31,554 nucleotides of DNA, taken from NCBI GenBank assembly GCA_900550705.1, contig URTG01000003.1, forward strand, positions 1-31,554. The letters run 5' to 3'. The notes beneath the pieces were generated by a model. It was given only the letters and a program-made list of their open reading frames with translations. It did no database searches and was not told where the DNA came from. Origin of the DNA: an uncultured Eubacteriales bacterium. Its GTDB lineage: Bacteria > Bacillota > Clostridia > Oscillospirales > Oscillospiraceae. Position 1 is the stretch's first letter; every line of letters starts with the position of its first letter. Position numbers and translations under genes: made by a program. Positions 1 through 8,442 of this stretch are shown here, piece by piece.

Positions 1-69
1 AAAGAGGATTACGGCTATGAAGCCGAAATGAATCTTTTGCGGCGTACCATTGCGGAAAACGAATCATAA
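1..69 (+). CDS. C-terminal tail of an unidentified gene (partial)
   Basis: Frame 1 is open from the first base and stops at TAA 67-69, giving 22 residues that end in RRTIAENES. The composition (charged, no rare codons) is consistent with the end of a real protein. No start or recognisable domain lies inside the window, so the function cannot be assigned. It is followed by a strong palindrome at 82-114 and then by the addB promoter, which fits the end of a separate transcription unit. A chance open stretch of 22 codons is possible. Confidence 0.45.
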   Translation, partial: KEDYGYEAEMNLLRRTIAENES

Positions 70-81
70 AGGACGAATCAA

Positions 82-114
82 GGGGACGGTTCTTCTGATT
101 AGAGAACCGTCCCC
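82..114. repeat. REP-like palindrome with GGGGACGGTTCT arms
   Basis: GGGGACGGTTCT (82-93) and its exact complement AGAACCGTCCCC (103-114) enclose a 9-nt loop, giving a 12-bp perfect stem. It lies between the upstream partial gene and the addB promoter. There is no T-run long enough for a classical terminator. The same GGGGACGGTTC core recurs at 30837-30847, inside the nested palindrome near the window end, which suggests a dispersed repeat family. From memory, this core is common in intergenic repeats of many bacteria and some are linked to REP-associated transposases. No such transposase is present here. Confidence 0.65.
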
Positions 115-177
115 CTGATTATAATCACCAGGTGGGGAAATTCCAGACTGGGTGATTGGCGTGCCGACGGCTTTCCG

Positions 178-206
178 TTGAAACAGAGGGCGAAGTGTGG
201 TAGAAT
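178..206 (+). promoter_or_regulatory. Sigma-A-type promoter of the addB operon
   Basis: TTGAAA (178-183) and TAGAAT (201-206) are separated by exactly 17 bp, close to the housekeeping consensus. Transcription would start near 213. That leaves a short leader with the Shine-Dalgarno sequence (gggggagg) just before the addB ATG at 241. Confidence 0.7.
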
Positions 207-240
207 GACGGGGACTAAGCTGTGAAAAGGGGGAGGACCC

Positions 241-3200
241 ATGCCGAAGCTGCATCTGATTCTGGGCCGGGCCGGCGCAGGAAAGACCACGGCGGTGCTG
301 AAGCGCCTGTGCGCCAACGGCGCGGTGCGGCCCCAGGTGCTTATGGTGCCGGAGCAGATGTCCCACGAGACGGAACGGGCCCTGTGCCGCCAGGGCGGGG
401 CGGCGGTGTCTGTCTATGCCGAGGTGCTGTCCTTCAGCCGTCTGGCCAACCGCATTTTTCAGCAGGCGGGGGGACTGGGAGACCCGGAGCTGGACGGCGG
501 CGGACGGCTGCTGCTCATGTATCGGGCGGTGAAGTCCATGGCCGGAGCGCTGACGGTATACAGCCGCCCCTCCCGGCGGCCGGCCTTTCTCCAATCCCTG
601 CTGGACACGGCGGACGAGCTGAAAAGCTGCTGCGTCCTGCCCGAGGTGCTGGTGACCGCCGGGCGGGACATCGGCGGGCCGGAGGGGGACAAGCTCCGGG
701 ACCTGGGATTAATCTGCGGCTGCTACGACGGCCTTACCGCCCAAGTCGCCCTGGACCCCAAGGACCGCCTCACCCGGGCGGCGGAGAAGCTGAACTCCTG
801 CCCCTGGGCGGCGGGAAAGGACCTGTGGCTGGACGGCTTCACCGACTTCACCCCCCAGCAGGGGGAGGTGCTGCGGCGGCTGCTGCGCCAGGCGGAGCAG
901 GTCACCGTCACCCTCACCTGTGACAAGCTGGAGGAGGACGAGGGGGGCACGGGTATTTTCTCCCCCGCCCGCCGGACGGCGGCCTGGCTGCTGCGGCTGG
1001 CACAGCAGGGGGGCATCCCCTGTGAGGTGGAGCACCTGGTAGGGGACTTCGCCCCCCGGACACCGCCGCTGATGGCCCTGGAGCGGGGCCTGTTTGCCGA
1101 CGGAATGCCGGAGCCTGTCCCCACCCGGGGCTGCGTCACCCTGTTCCGGGCCAATACCCCCCGGAGCGAGGTGGAGTGGGCCGCCGCCGCCGTCCGCCGC
1201 CTGGCCCGGGAGCAGGGCCTGCGCTACCGGGACATCGGCGTGGTGGCCCGGGATTACGAGAGCTACCGCGATTTGGTGGAGTCCATCTTCCCCCGGTACG
1301 GTGTGCCGGTGTTCTCCTCCGCCATGACGGAAATTCTGGAAAAGCCGGTGCTGGCTCTGGTCACCGCCGCCCTGGACGTGGTGGCCGGGAACTACGCCTA
1401 TGACGATGTGTTCCGCTATCTGAAGACCGGTCTCACCGACCTGCCGGAGGAGGAACGGGACCTGCTGGAAAATTACGCCCTGAAATGGGACATCCGGGGC
1501 AGCCGCTGGACCCAGAGCAAGGAGTGGTCCTGGCACCCCCGGGGCTACGGCCTGCCCTGGGAGGGGGAGGACCTGGAGCGGGTGGTCCGCATGGACCAGG
1601 CCCGCCGCCAGGTGGTGGAGCCTCTGGAGGAGCTGCGGAAAAATCCGGACCGCACCGGGCGTGGGCAAGCGATTGCACTTTACAGCTTTTTGGAGCGAAT
1701 CGGACTGCCGGAGCGCCTGGAGCAGCGGGTGGAGGAGCTGCGCCGCCGGGGGCAGCCCGCCCTGTCCGACGAGTATCGCCAGCTGTGGGAAATCCTCTGC
1801 GGCGGCCTGGAGCAGTGCGCCCGGCTGCTGGACGATGCCCCCATGGAGCTGGAGGAATTTTCGCTGCTGTTCCGGCTGGTGCTGTCCCAGTACGACGTGG
1901 GCAGCATCCCCGTCTCCCTGGACCGGGTGACGGCGGGGGAGACCACCCGCCAGACCGGCCACCCGGTGAAGGCCCTGCTGTTCCTAGGGGCGGATGACAG
2001 CGCCCTGCCCATGGTCACCGCCTCCCCGGGGCTGCTGTCCGATGAGGACCGGTCCCTGCTATCCGTCTACGGGCTGGAGCTGAACCAGTCCCAGCGGGAC
2101 CTGCTGTGCCGGGAAATGACCACGGTATACCTCACCTGCACCCGCCCCAGCCGGTATCTGGCGGTGAGCTGGCCCGCCCAGGGGCCGGGGGGGGAGGAGC
2201 GCCGCCCCAGCTTTCTGCCCGGGCGGCTGAGACGGCTGTTCTCCGACCTGACGGAGCAGCGGGAGGAGGACTGGAACGGCTCCTTCCGTCTGGAGGCCCC
2301 GCTCCCGGCCCTGGAGCAGGCGGGGCGGAACGCCCCCCTCCGGGCGCTGCTGGCGGAGCTGCCCGGTCTGCAACCCCAGACCCGGCGGCTGGAACGGGCC
2401 GCCCGGTGGGAACGGGGCAGCCTGTCTCAGACGGCGGCGGAGCGGCTGTACGGCAGGCGGGTACCCATGTCCGCCTCCCGGATGGACAAGTATAAATCCT
2501 GCCATTTTTCCTATTTCATGCGCTACGGCCTCAAGGCAGAACCCCGCAAGCCTGCGGGCTTTACAGCGCCGGAGTACGGCACCTTTGTCCACTATGTGTT
2601 GGAGCAGGTCCTTCAGGATGGAATGTTCCGCCAGACTGCCCTGCCGGGGATGGAGACCACCTTCGGCCCGGCGGAGCGCACCCGGCTGCACCAGCTCACC
2701 CAGGCGGCGGTGGAGCGCTATGTGGCCGAGCAGCTGGGGGGGCTGGAGGGCCAATCCCAGCGGTTCCAATATCTGTTCCGGCGGCTGCTCCGCTCCGTCC
2801 AGGCGGTGGTGGACAACGCGGCGGAGGAGCTGCTGAACGGCCAGTTCCGGCCCATCTCCTTTGAGCTGGGCTTTTCCAAGGGGGGCGAGCTGCCCCCGGT
2901 GGAGCTTACCGCCGACGGGGTGACCCTCAGCGTCTCCGGCTTTGTGGACCGGGTGGACGGCTGGCTGCACGACGGGCGGCTCTATCTCCGGGTGGTGGAC
3001 TACAAGACGGGGCGGAAGTCCTTCGACATGACGGAGGTATGGAACGGTCTGGGGCTGCAAATGCTCCTGTACCTGTTCACCCTGGAGGAGAAGGGCCAGG
3101 CGCTCTACGGTGCGCCGGTGGAGAGTGCCGGGGTGCTCTATCTCCCCGCCCGGGACGCGGTGATTCGGGGCAGCCGGACCATGACCGACGAGGCCTGGCA

Positions 3201-3624
3201 GAAGGCGGTGGACAAGGAGCTGGTCCGCAGCGGCCTGGTGCTGGACGACCCGGCGGTGCTGGAGGCCATGGAGCCGGCCGGAGCCAAGGGCTACCGCTTT
3301 CTGCCCCTGCGGGTGGCGAAAAGCTCGGGGGCCATCACCGGCGACGCCCTGGCCACCGCCGAACGGCTGGGCAAGCTGGGGCGGCACATCCAGAAGGTGC
3401 TGGAGGCCATCTGCGGCGAGCTGGCCCGGGGGACCATCACGGCGGACCCCTTCTGGCGGGGGGCGGAGAAAAACGCCTGCCGCTTCTGCGACTACGCCGA
3501 GGCATGCCACTTTGAGGAGGGCCGGGGCGGCGACTGCCGCCGCTGGCTGCCCGGCGTCAACGCCCGGGAGTTCTGGGAACACATCGACAACGAAACCCAA
3601 GAAAGAGGGGCACCGAACCCATGA
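241..3624 (+). CDS. addB: ATP-dependent helicase/nuclease subunit AddB
   Basis: AddB pairs with AddA to form the AddAB helicase-nuclease, the Gram-positive counterpart of RecBCD. The complex resects double-strand breaks and loads RecA. The 1127-aa length is usual for the family. A Walker A motif (GRAGAGKT, residues 9-16) opens the protein. The C-terminal nuclease domain holds VVDYKTG near residue 920. It is bracketed by the four iron-sulphur cysteines of AddB: C754 (YKSCHFS) and C1080, C1083 and C1089 (CRFCDYAEAC). A gggggagg ribosome site sits just before the ATG. The stop overlaps the next start as ATGA, so translation is probably coupled to the kinase gene. addA follows that gene, completing the locus. 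Confidence 0.96.
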   Translation: MPKLHLILGRAGAGKTTAVLKRLCANGAVRPQVLMVPEQMSHETERALCRQGGAAVSVYAEVLSFSRLANRIFQQAGGLGDPELDGGGRLLLMYRAVKSMAGALTVYSRPSRRPAFLQSLLDTADELKSCCVLPEVLVTAGRDIGGPEGDKLRDLGLICGCYDGLTAQVALDPKDRLTRAAEKLNSCPWAAGKDLWLDGFTDFTPQQGEVLRRLLRQAEQVTVTLTCDKLEEDEGGTGIFSPARRTAAWLLRLAQQGGIPCEVEHLVGDFAPRTPPLMALERGLFADGMPEPVPTRGCVTLFRANTPRSEVEWAAAAVRRLAREQGLRYRDIGVVARDYESYRDLVESIFPRYGVPVFSSAMTEILEKPVLALVTAALDVVAGNYAYDDVFRYLKTGLTDLPEEERDLLENYALKWDIRGSRWTQSKEWSWHPRGYGLPWEGEDLERVVRMDQARRQVVEPLEELRKNPDRTGRGQAIALYSFLERIGLPERLEQRVEELRRRGQPALSDEYRQLWEILCGGLEQCARLLDDAPMELEEFSLLFRLVLSQYDVGSIPVSLDRVTAGETTRQTGHPVKALLFLGADDSALPMVTASPGLLSDEDRSLLSVYGLELNQSQRDLLCREMTTVYLTCTRPSRYLAVSWPAQGPGGEERRPSFLPGRLRRLFSDLTEQREEDWNGSFRLEAPLPALEQAGRNAPLRALLAELPGLQPQTRRLERAARWERGSLSQTAAERLYGRRVPMSASRMDKYKSCHFSYFMRYGLKAEPRKPAGFTAPEYGTFVHYVLEQVLQDGMFRQTALPGMETTFGPAERTRLHQLTQAAVERYVAEQLGGLEGQSQRFQYLFRRLLRSVQAVVDNAAEELLNGQFRPISFELGFSKGGELPPVELTADGVTLSVSGFVDRVDGWLHDGRLYLRVVDYKTGRKSFDMTEVWNGLGLQMLLYLFTLEEKGQALYGAPVESAGVLYLPARDAVIRGSRTMTDEAWQKAVDKELVRSGLVLDDPAVLEAMEPAGAKGYRFLPLRVAKSSGAITGDALATAERLGKLGRHIQKVLEAICGELARGTITADPFWRGAEKNACRFCDYAEACHFEEGRGGDCRRWLPGVNAREFWEHIDNETQERGAPNP

Positions 3625-4451
3625 AAAGCAAAAATGTATTAGCCATCTGCGACCTGCCCGGTTACAGCAAGGTGGCCCTGTCCGCCATCCTTCCGATTCT
3701 GGCCAACCTGGGGCACAACGTGTGCAATCTGCCCACCGCCCTGGTGTCCAACCCCTTTGAATACGGCCGGTTCGCCCTGCTGGACACCACCGACTACATG
3801 AAGCAGTGTATGTCCGTCTGGACGGAGCTGGGCTTCTCCTTCGACTGTATCACCACCGGCTTTCTGGCCTCGGCGGAGCAGGTGCGGCTCATCCGGGACT
3901 TTATCGTCAGTCAGAAGAAGGACGGCCTCCTTGTCCTCACCGACCCGGTCATGGGGGACGACGGCGCCCTGTACAACGGCGTTTCTCCGGAGGCGGTGGA
4001 GAATATGCGGGGACTCATCGGCGTGGCCGATGTGATTGTCCCCAACCTGACGGAGGCGGAGTTCCTGGCCGGACTGTATGAGGGCCGGGAGCAGCTCACC
4101 CAGGCGGAGGCCCGCCAGGTCATCGACGGGCTGCGGGCCTTCGGCACCCGGTCCGTGGTCATCACCAGCGGCGCGGAGGCGGAGACCGGCGACCATGTGG
4201 TCTGGGGCTACGACCATCAGACGGGGGAGTATTTCCGGATTCCCTTCCGCTACATCAAGGCCCACTTCCCGGGCACGGGGGATATGTTCGCCTCGGTGCT
4301 GCTGGGCTGTCTGCTGGAGGGCAAGCCCCTGTACGACGGGGTGAAGCGGGCCATGGACGTGCTGGAGCAGCTGATTTTCCAGCAGAAGGACAACCAGGAC
4401 AAAAACCGCGGTCTGCAAATCGAAAACTTTCTCACCGTGTTTCGCGGATAA
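3621..4451 (+). CDS. Pyridoxamine/pyridoxal kinase-like protein (ribokinase fold)
   Basis: A 276-aa member of the PdxK/PdxY/ThiD side of the ribokinase superfamily, expected to phosphorylate a B6 vitamer hydroxymethyl group with ATP. The N-terminus (ICDLPGYSKVAL) resembles the family substrate-binding segment. VLTDPVMGDDG (near residue 105) is the typical PdxK/ThiD motif. HFPGTGDMFAS (near 215) carries the anion hole and the catalytic Asp of GTGD. It starts inside the addB stop codon, so it is in the same operon and probably translationally coupled. The location between addB and addA has no obvious metabolic logic. The exact substrate (pyridoxal, pyridoxamine or HMP) cannot be read from sequence alone. 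Confidence 0.85.
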   Translation: MKSKNVLAICDLPGYSKVALSAILPILANLGHNVCNLPTALVSNPFEYGRFALLDTTDYMKQCMSVWTELGFSFDCITTGFLASAEQVRLIRDFIVSQKKDGLLVLTDPVMGDDGALYNGVSPEAVENMRGLIGVADVIVPNLTEAEFLAGLYEGREQLTQAEARQVIDGLRAFGTRSVVITSGAEAETGDHVVWGYDHQTGEYFRIPFRYIKAHFPGTGDMFASVLLGCLLEGKPLYDGVKRAMDVLEQLIFQQKDNQDKNRGLQIENFLTVFRG

Positions 4452-4480
4452 GCTAAAACGCCCGGAAAGGAGCGGCTGAC

Positions 4481-7400
4481 ATGGCCTTTCCCTTGACAGA
4501 GGAACAACAGAAAATCGTCCGGGACCGGGGGGGAGAGCTCCTGGTTTCCGCCGCTGCCGGGTCGGGCAAGACCCGGGTGCTGGTGGAGCGGCTGCTGGAC
4601 CGGGTGGAGCGCGAGGGGCTGGACATCGACCAGTTCCTGGTCATCACCTACACCAAGGCGGCGGCGGCGGAGCTGCGGACCCGCATCGCCCAGGAGCTGG
4701 CCGACCGGCTGGCGGAGCGGCCCAACGACCGGCACCTGCGGCGGCAGACCACCCTGGTCTACCAGGCCCAGATCTCCACCATCCACGCCTTCTGCGCCGC
4801 CCTGCTGCGGGAGAGCGGCCACCTGCTGGACCTGGACCCGGACTTCCGCCTGTGCGACGAGGGGGAGGCCCAGGTGCTCATGGCCCGGACGCTGGAGGAG
4901 GTGCTGGACCGCCGCTACGAGGACCTGCCCCCGGACAGTCCCTTTGTCCAGCTGGTAGACACCCTGGCCGCCGGGCGGGATGACAGCCGCCTGGCCCAGA
5001 TTACCCTGGACATCTTCAGCCGGGTGCAGAGCCACCCGGACCCGGAGCAGTGGCTCCTGGCGCAAAAGGCACTGTGGAGGCTGGACGGGATTCAGGACAT
5101 GGGCCGGACCTGCTGGGGCGCGCTGCTGCTGGAGGACGCCCGCCGCCAGGCCCGGTGGTGCCTGACCCGGTTGGAGACGGCCTGTACCCTGGCGGGGGGC
5201 GACGAGCTGCTGGAGGCCAACTACCTCCCCTCGCTGGAGGAATCCGTCTCCGCCCTCCGGGCGCTGGTCTGCGCCGAGACCTGGGACCGGGCAGCGGTCT
5301 GTGTGCCCATCCCGTTCCCCGCCGCAGGGCGGAAGAAAAAGCGCACCCAGGAGCTCAGCCCCATGGAGGAGGAGGCCGCCCTTTTGACGACGGAGCGGGT
5401 GAAGGCCATCCGTTCCCGCTGCAAAAAGCGGCTGGAAAAGACGGCCCAGCTGCTGGAGGGGGACAGCGCCGCCCTGCGGGAGGAGCTGTCTCTCTCCGCC
5501 CCGGCGGTCCGGGCGCTGATGGATCTGGTGATGGACTTTCAGCGGGCCTACCAGCTGGAAAAGCGCCGCCGGAGCCTGCTGGACTTCTCCGACCTGGAGC
5601 ACTGCGCCGTGAAGCTCCTGCTGGACGAGAAGGGGGAACCCACCCCGCTGGCCGACCACTGGTCCCAGCGGCTGGCGGAGGTGCTGGTGGACGAGTATCA
5701 GGACACCAACCAGGTGCAGAACGCCATCTTTTACGCCATCTCCCTGAAAGGGCGGAGGCTGGTGGAGGTGGGGGACGTGAAGCAGTCCATCTACCGCTTC
5801 CGCCTGGCCGACCCCACCATTTTTCTGGAGAAATACCGCCGCTTCGCCCCCGGGGAGGCGGCGGAGGAGGGCCGGCCCCGGCTGCGGGTGCTGTCCCGGA
5901 ACTTCCGCTCCCGCCCCCAGGTGCTGGAGGGCTGCAACGATCTGTTCCGGAACATCCTGTCCACCGAGCTGGGCGAGCTGGACTACACCGACGACCAGGC
6001 CCTGGTCCCCGGTGCCGCCTTTCCGGAGGGGGAGGGCTACGCCCTGGAGCTGGACGGGCTGGACCTGTCCTGCCTGGGGGAGCAGGAGGGGGAGAAGGAC
6101 AGCAAGGACCTGCTGGAGGCCCGCTTTACCGCCCGGCGGATTCGTCAGATGCTGGACGAGCCCATGCAGATCAGCCAGGGCGGGGCGCTGCGGCCGGTGC
6201 GCCCCTCGGACATTATGATTTTACTTCGCAGCCCCGGCGCTGTGCTCCACCACTATCTCCGCGCTCTGGACGAGGCCCAGGTCCCCTGGAGCGCCCAGGG
6301 GGGCGACGACTTCTTCCAGACCACCGAGGTAAATACCGCCCTGTCCCTTCTTCAGATCGTAGACAACCCCCGCCAGGACGTGCCCCTCATCGCCGCCCTG
6401 CGCTCCCCGGTGTACGGCTTTTCCGGGGACAAGCTGGCGCTGCTCCGGGCGGAGGGAGCGGGGGACTTCTACTCCGCCGTGGTGCGCGGAGCCCAGGCAG
6501 GGGACCGGGAGTGCCGGGACTTTCTGGACCAGCTGGCCGAGCTGCGCTTCGGCGCAGGGGACCGGACCTGCCGCCAGCTCATCTGGCACATCTACGAGCA
6601 GACCAATCTGCTGGGCATCTTCGGCGGCATGGACGGGGGCGACAAGCGGCAGGAGCACCTGCTGGCCCTCTACGCCCTGGCGGGGCAGCTGGAGGGCTCC
6701 GGCTGCCGGACGCTGTTCTCCTTCCTTCTCCGCCTGGAGCGGATGCGGGCCGCCGGAGCCAAGCTGGGCACCGTGAGCACCGGCGGGGACGGGGAGGGCG
6801 TGTCCATTCTCTCCATCCATCGCTCCAAGGGCCTGGAAAAGCCAGTGGTGCTGCTGTGCGGCCTGACCCGGCGGCTGAACCGGGACGACCTGATGCGCCC
6901 GGTGCTGTTCCACCCGGAATTGGGCGTAGGCCCCAAGGGGCTGGACCGGGAGCGGATGATCGAATATCCCACCCTGGCCCGCCGGGCGGTGGCCCGCCAG
7001 CTGGAACGGGAGATGATGTCGGAGGAAATGCGCCTGCTCTATGTGGCCATGACCCGGGCCAAGGAAAAGCTGATCCTGGTCCTCAGCCTCACCGACGGGG
7101 CCAAGGACCTGCAGCGGCTGGGGGAGGATGTATCCGCCCCCGTATCTCCCCTGGCGCTGGAAAGCCAGCCCAGCGTGGGCCACTGGGTGCTGCTCTACGC
7201 CCTGAGCCGCCGGGAGGCCGCCCCGCTGCGGGAGGCGGCGGGACTGCCGGAGCCGGAAGCCTTCCCGCCCGCCGGTCCGGCCTGGGACATCCGCTGGATG
7301 GACGGCGCGCCCCTGTGCCGGCGGCTTGAGACGGCGGGCCGGTTTGCCGATCTGCCCCAGGCGGGGGAGGAGGACCTGTCCGCCCTGCGGGAGAAGCTGG

Positions 7401-8083
7401 CGTGGCAGTATCCCCATCTGCCCCTGGCAGACCTGCCCTCCAAGCTGACGGCCACCCAGATCAAGGGCCGGGCCGCCGACCGGGAGGCCGCCGAGTGGGC
7501 CGAGCCGGTGGAGGCGCCAACGGACCCTGCGCCCATTACCCGGCCCAGCTTCATCGCGGAGCGCCAGGGTCTCTCCGCCGCCCAGCGGGGCACCGCCATG
7601 CACCAGGCCATGCAGTATCTGTCCCTGGACGGCAACCACACCCCGGCGGGGGTGGCGGAGGAGCTGGACCGGCTGATGACCGGGGGCTTTCTGACCTCCC
7701 TCCAACGGGAGGCCATTCCGGCGGCCCGGCTGTCCGCCTTTCTGTGCAGCAGCCTGGGCCGGGAGATGGCCCGGGCTGCGGAGTGCCGCCGGGAGTTCAA
7801 ATTCTCCCTGCTGGTCCCCGCCCGGGACTGCTTTCCGGAGGCGGAAGCCGGGGAGGAGGTCCTGCTCCAGGGCGTGATCGACGCCTGGTTCGGGGACGAA
7901 CGGGGCGTCACCGTGCTGGACTTTAAGAGCGATAGCATCCGCCCCGGCGGGGAGGCCACCCGGGGGGAGGAGTACCGCCCACAGCTGGAGGCGTACAGCC
8001 GCGCACTGGCGCAGATCCTGGGCCGCCCGGTGCAGCGGCGGGTGCTGTGGTTCTTCGCCACCGACACGGCCTATGAGCTTTGA
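4481..8083 (+). CDS. addA: ATP-dependent helicase/nuclease subunit AddA
   Basis: The UvrD/Rep-type helicase and nuclease subunit of AddAB, 1200 aa, the usual length. Walker A is in SAAAGSGKTRVLVERL near residue 25. The helicase II motif VDEYQDTN lies near 403. Motif V (SIHRSKGLEKPVVLL) lies near 777 and motif VI (YVAMTRAKEKL) near 854. The C-terminal RecB-like nuclease contains GTAMHQAMQ near 1037 and the catalytic VLDFKSD near 1145. An aaaggag ribosome site (4466-4472) precedes the ATG. It lies 29 bp downstream of the kinase gene with no terminator between them, so the three genes form one operon. The 3' end overlaps the convergent ymxH-like gene by 13 bp. Confidence 0.96.
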   Translation: MAFPLTEEQQKIVRDRGGELLVSAAAGSGKTRVLVERLLDRVEREGLDIDQFLVITYTKAAAAELRTRIAQELADRLAERPNDRHLRRQTTLVYQAQISTIHAFCAALLRESGHLLDLDPDFRLCDEGEAQVLMARTLEEVLDRRYEDLPPDSPFVQLVDTLAAGRDDSRLAQITLDIFSRVQSHPDPEQWLLAQKALWRLDGIQDMGRTCWGALLLEDARRQARWCLTRLETACTLAGGDELLEANYLPSLEESVSALRALVCAETWDRAAVCVPIPFPAAGRKKKRTQELSPMEEEAALLTTERVKAIRSRCKKRLEKTAQLLEGDSAALREELSLSAPAVRALMDLVMDFQRAYQLEKRRRSLLDFSDLEHCAVKLLLDEKGEPTPLADHWSQRLAEVLVDEYQDTNQVQNAIFYAISLKGRRLVEVGDVKQSIYRFRLADPTIFLEKYRRFAPGEAAEEGRPRLRVLSRNFRSRPQVLEGCNDLFRNILSTELGELDYTDDQALVPGAAFPEGEGYALELDGLDLSCLGEQEGEKDSKDLLEARFTARRIRQMLDEPMQISQGGALRPVRPSDIMILLRSPGAVLHHYLRALDEAQVPWSAQGGDDFFQTTEVNTALSLLQIVDNPRQDVPLIAALRSPVYGFSGDKLALLRAEGAGDFYSAVVRGAQAGDRECRDFLDQLAELRFGAGDRTCRQLIWHIYEQTNLLGIFGGMDGGDKRQEHLLALYALAGQLEGSGCRTLFSFLLRLERMRAAGAKLGTVSTGGDGEGVSILSIHRSKGLEKPVVLLCGLTRRLNRDDLMRPVLFHPELGVGPKGLDRERMIEYPTLARRAVARQLEREMMSEEMRLLYVAMTRAKEKLILVLSLTDGAKDLQRLGEDVSAPVSPLALESQPSVGHWVLLYALSRREAAPLREAAGLPEPEAFPPAGPAWDIRWMDGAPLCRRLETAGRFADLPQAGEEDLSALREKLAWQYPHLPLADLPSKLTATQIKGRAADREAAEWAEPVEAPTDPAPITRPSFIAERQGLSAAQRGTAMHQAMQYLSLDGNHTPAGVAEELDRLMTGGFLTSLQREAIPAARLSAFLCSSLGREMARAAECRREFKFSLLVPARDCFPEAEAGEEVLLQGVIDAWFGDERGVTVLDFKSDSIRPGGEATRGEEYRPQLEAYSRALAQILGRPVQRRVLWFFATDTAYEL

Positions 8084-8337
8084 GCTGTGTCCTCCACAGG
8101 CAGGGCGTCGTCCACCAGGATCATGTCCGCCCCAAAGCGGCGGACGGCCCGCCAGGGGAATCGCCGGTCCGGCTCCCGGCCCAGCAGGCCGAACCACCGG
8201 CGGCGGCCGGGCAGCACCAGGGCCGTGATCCGGCCGGTGTCCGCGTCCAGCTCCACCTCCCGCAGATAACCGAACCGCTGGCCCTGGGACACGCCGATCA
8301 CTTCCTTGTATTGCAGCTGGCTGAGATGAAGGTCCAT
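8071..8337 (-). CDS. YlmC/YmxH-family PRC-barrel protein
   Basis: An 88-aa protein with the PRC-barrel pattern: a short N-terminal strand (LSQLQYKEVIGVSQGQRFG), then EVELDADTGRITALVLPG, and a C-terminal PWRAVRRFGADMILVD strand. This matches the YlmC/YmxH family, small proteins annotated as sporulation-related in Firmicutes; their biochemical role is not established. A ctttcc on the plus strand (ribosome site ggaaag on the minus strand) lies 13-18 bases before the ATG. The 3' end overlaps addA tail-to-tail by 13 bp. About 30-38 bp upstream is CATAGACTG (minus strand), which resembles a mother-cell sigma -10 but lacks a correctly spaced -35. A bidirectional hairpin at 8381-8438 insulates the gene from the ATPase gene upstream. 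Confidence 0.85.
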   Translation of the reverse strand: MDLHLSQLQYKEVIGVSQGQRFGYLREVELDADTGRITALVLPGRRRWFGLLGREPDRRFPWRAVRRFGADMILVDDALPVEDTAQSS

Positions 8338-8380
8338 GAATGTTCCCGTCCTTTCCGTATTTTTCCCAGTCTATGCCCTG

Positions 8381-8438
8381 AAACCGCAAAAAATCCGTTT
8401 CGCCCCAAGATGAGGTGAAACGGATTTTTTTGCGGTTT
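8381..8438 (-). terminator. Rho-independent terminator after the metal ATPase (possibly bidirectional)
   Basis: aaaccgcaaaaaatccgtttc (8381-8401, shown on the plus strand) pairs with 8417-8438 in a stem of about 20 bp. A- and T-runs are built into both arms and a 15-nt loop separates them. It starts 5 bp beyond the ATPase stop on the minus strand and precedes the ymxH-like gene. The symmetrical T-runs would let it work in both directions and also catch addA read-through. Confidence 0.8.
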
Positions 8439-8442
8439 GGAG

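Noticed and set aside
120..160. Imperfect inverted repeat aatcaccag / ctgggtgatt upstream of addB
   Set aside because: A short stem with a bulge and a 16-nt loop, not near the promoter elements. Not distinguishable from chance pairing.
6221..8389. Long antisense open frame inside addA
   Set aside because: Low-complexity Gly/Pro/Gln-rich translation with no domain. addA on the other strand has all helicase and nuclease motifs.
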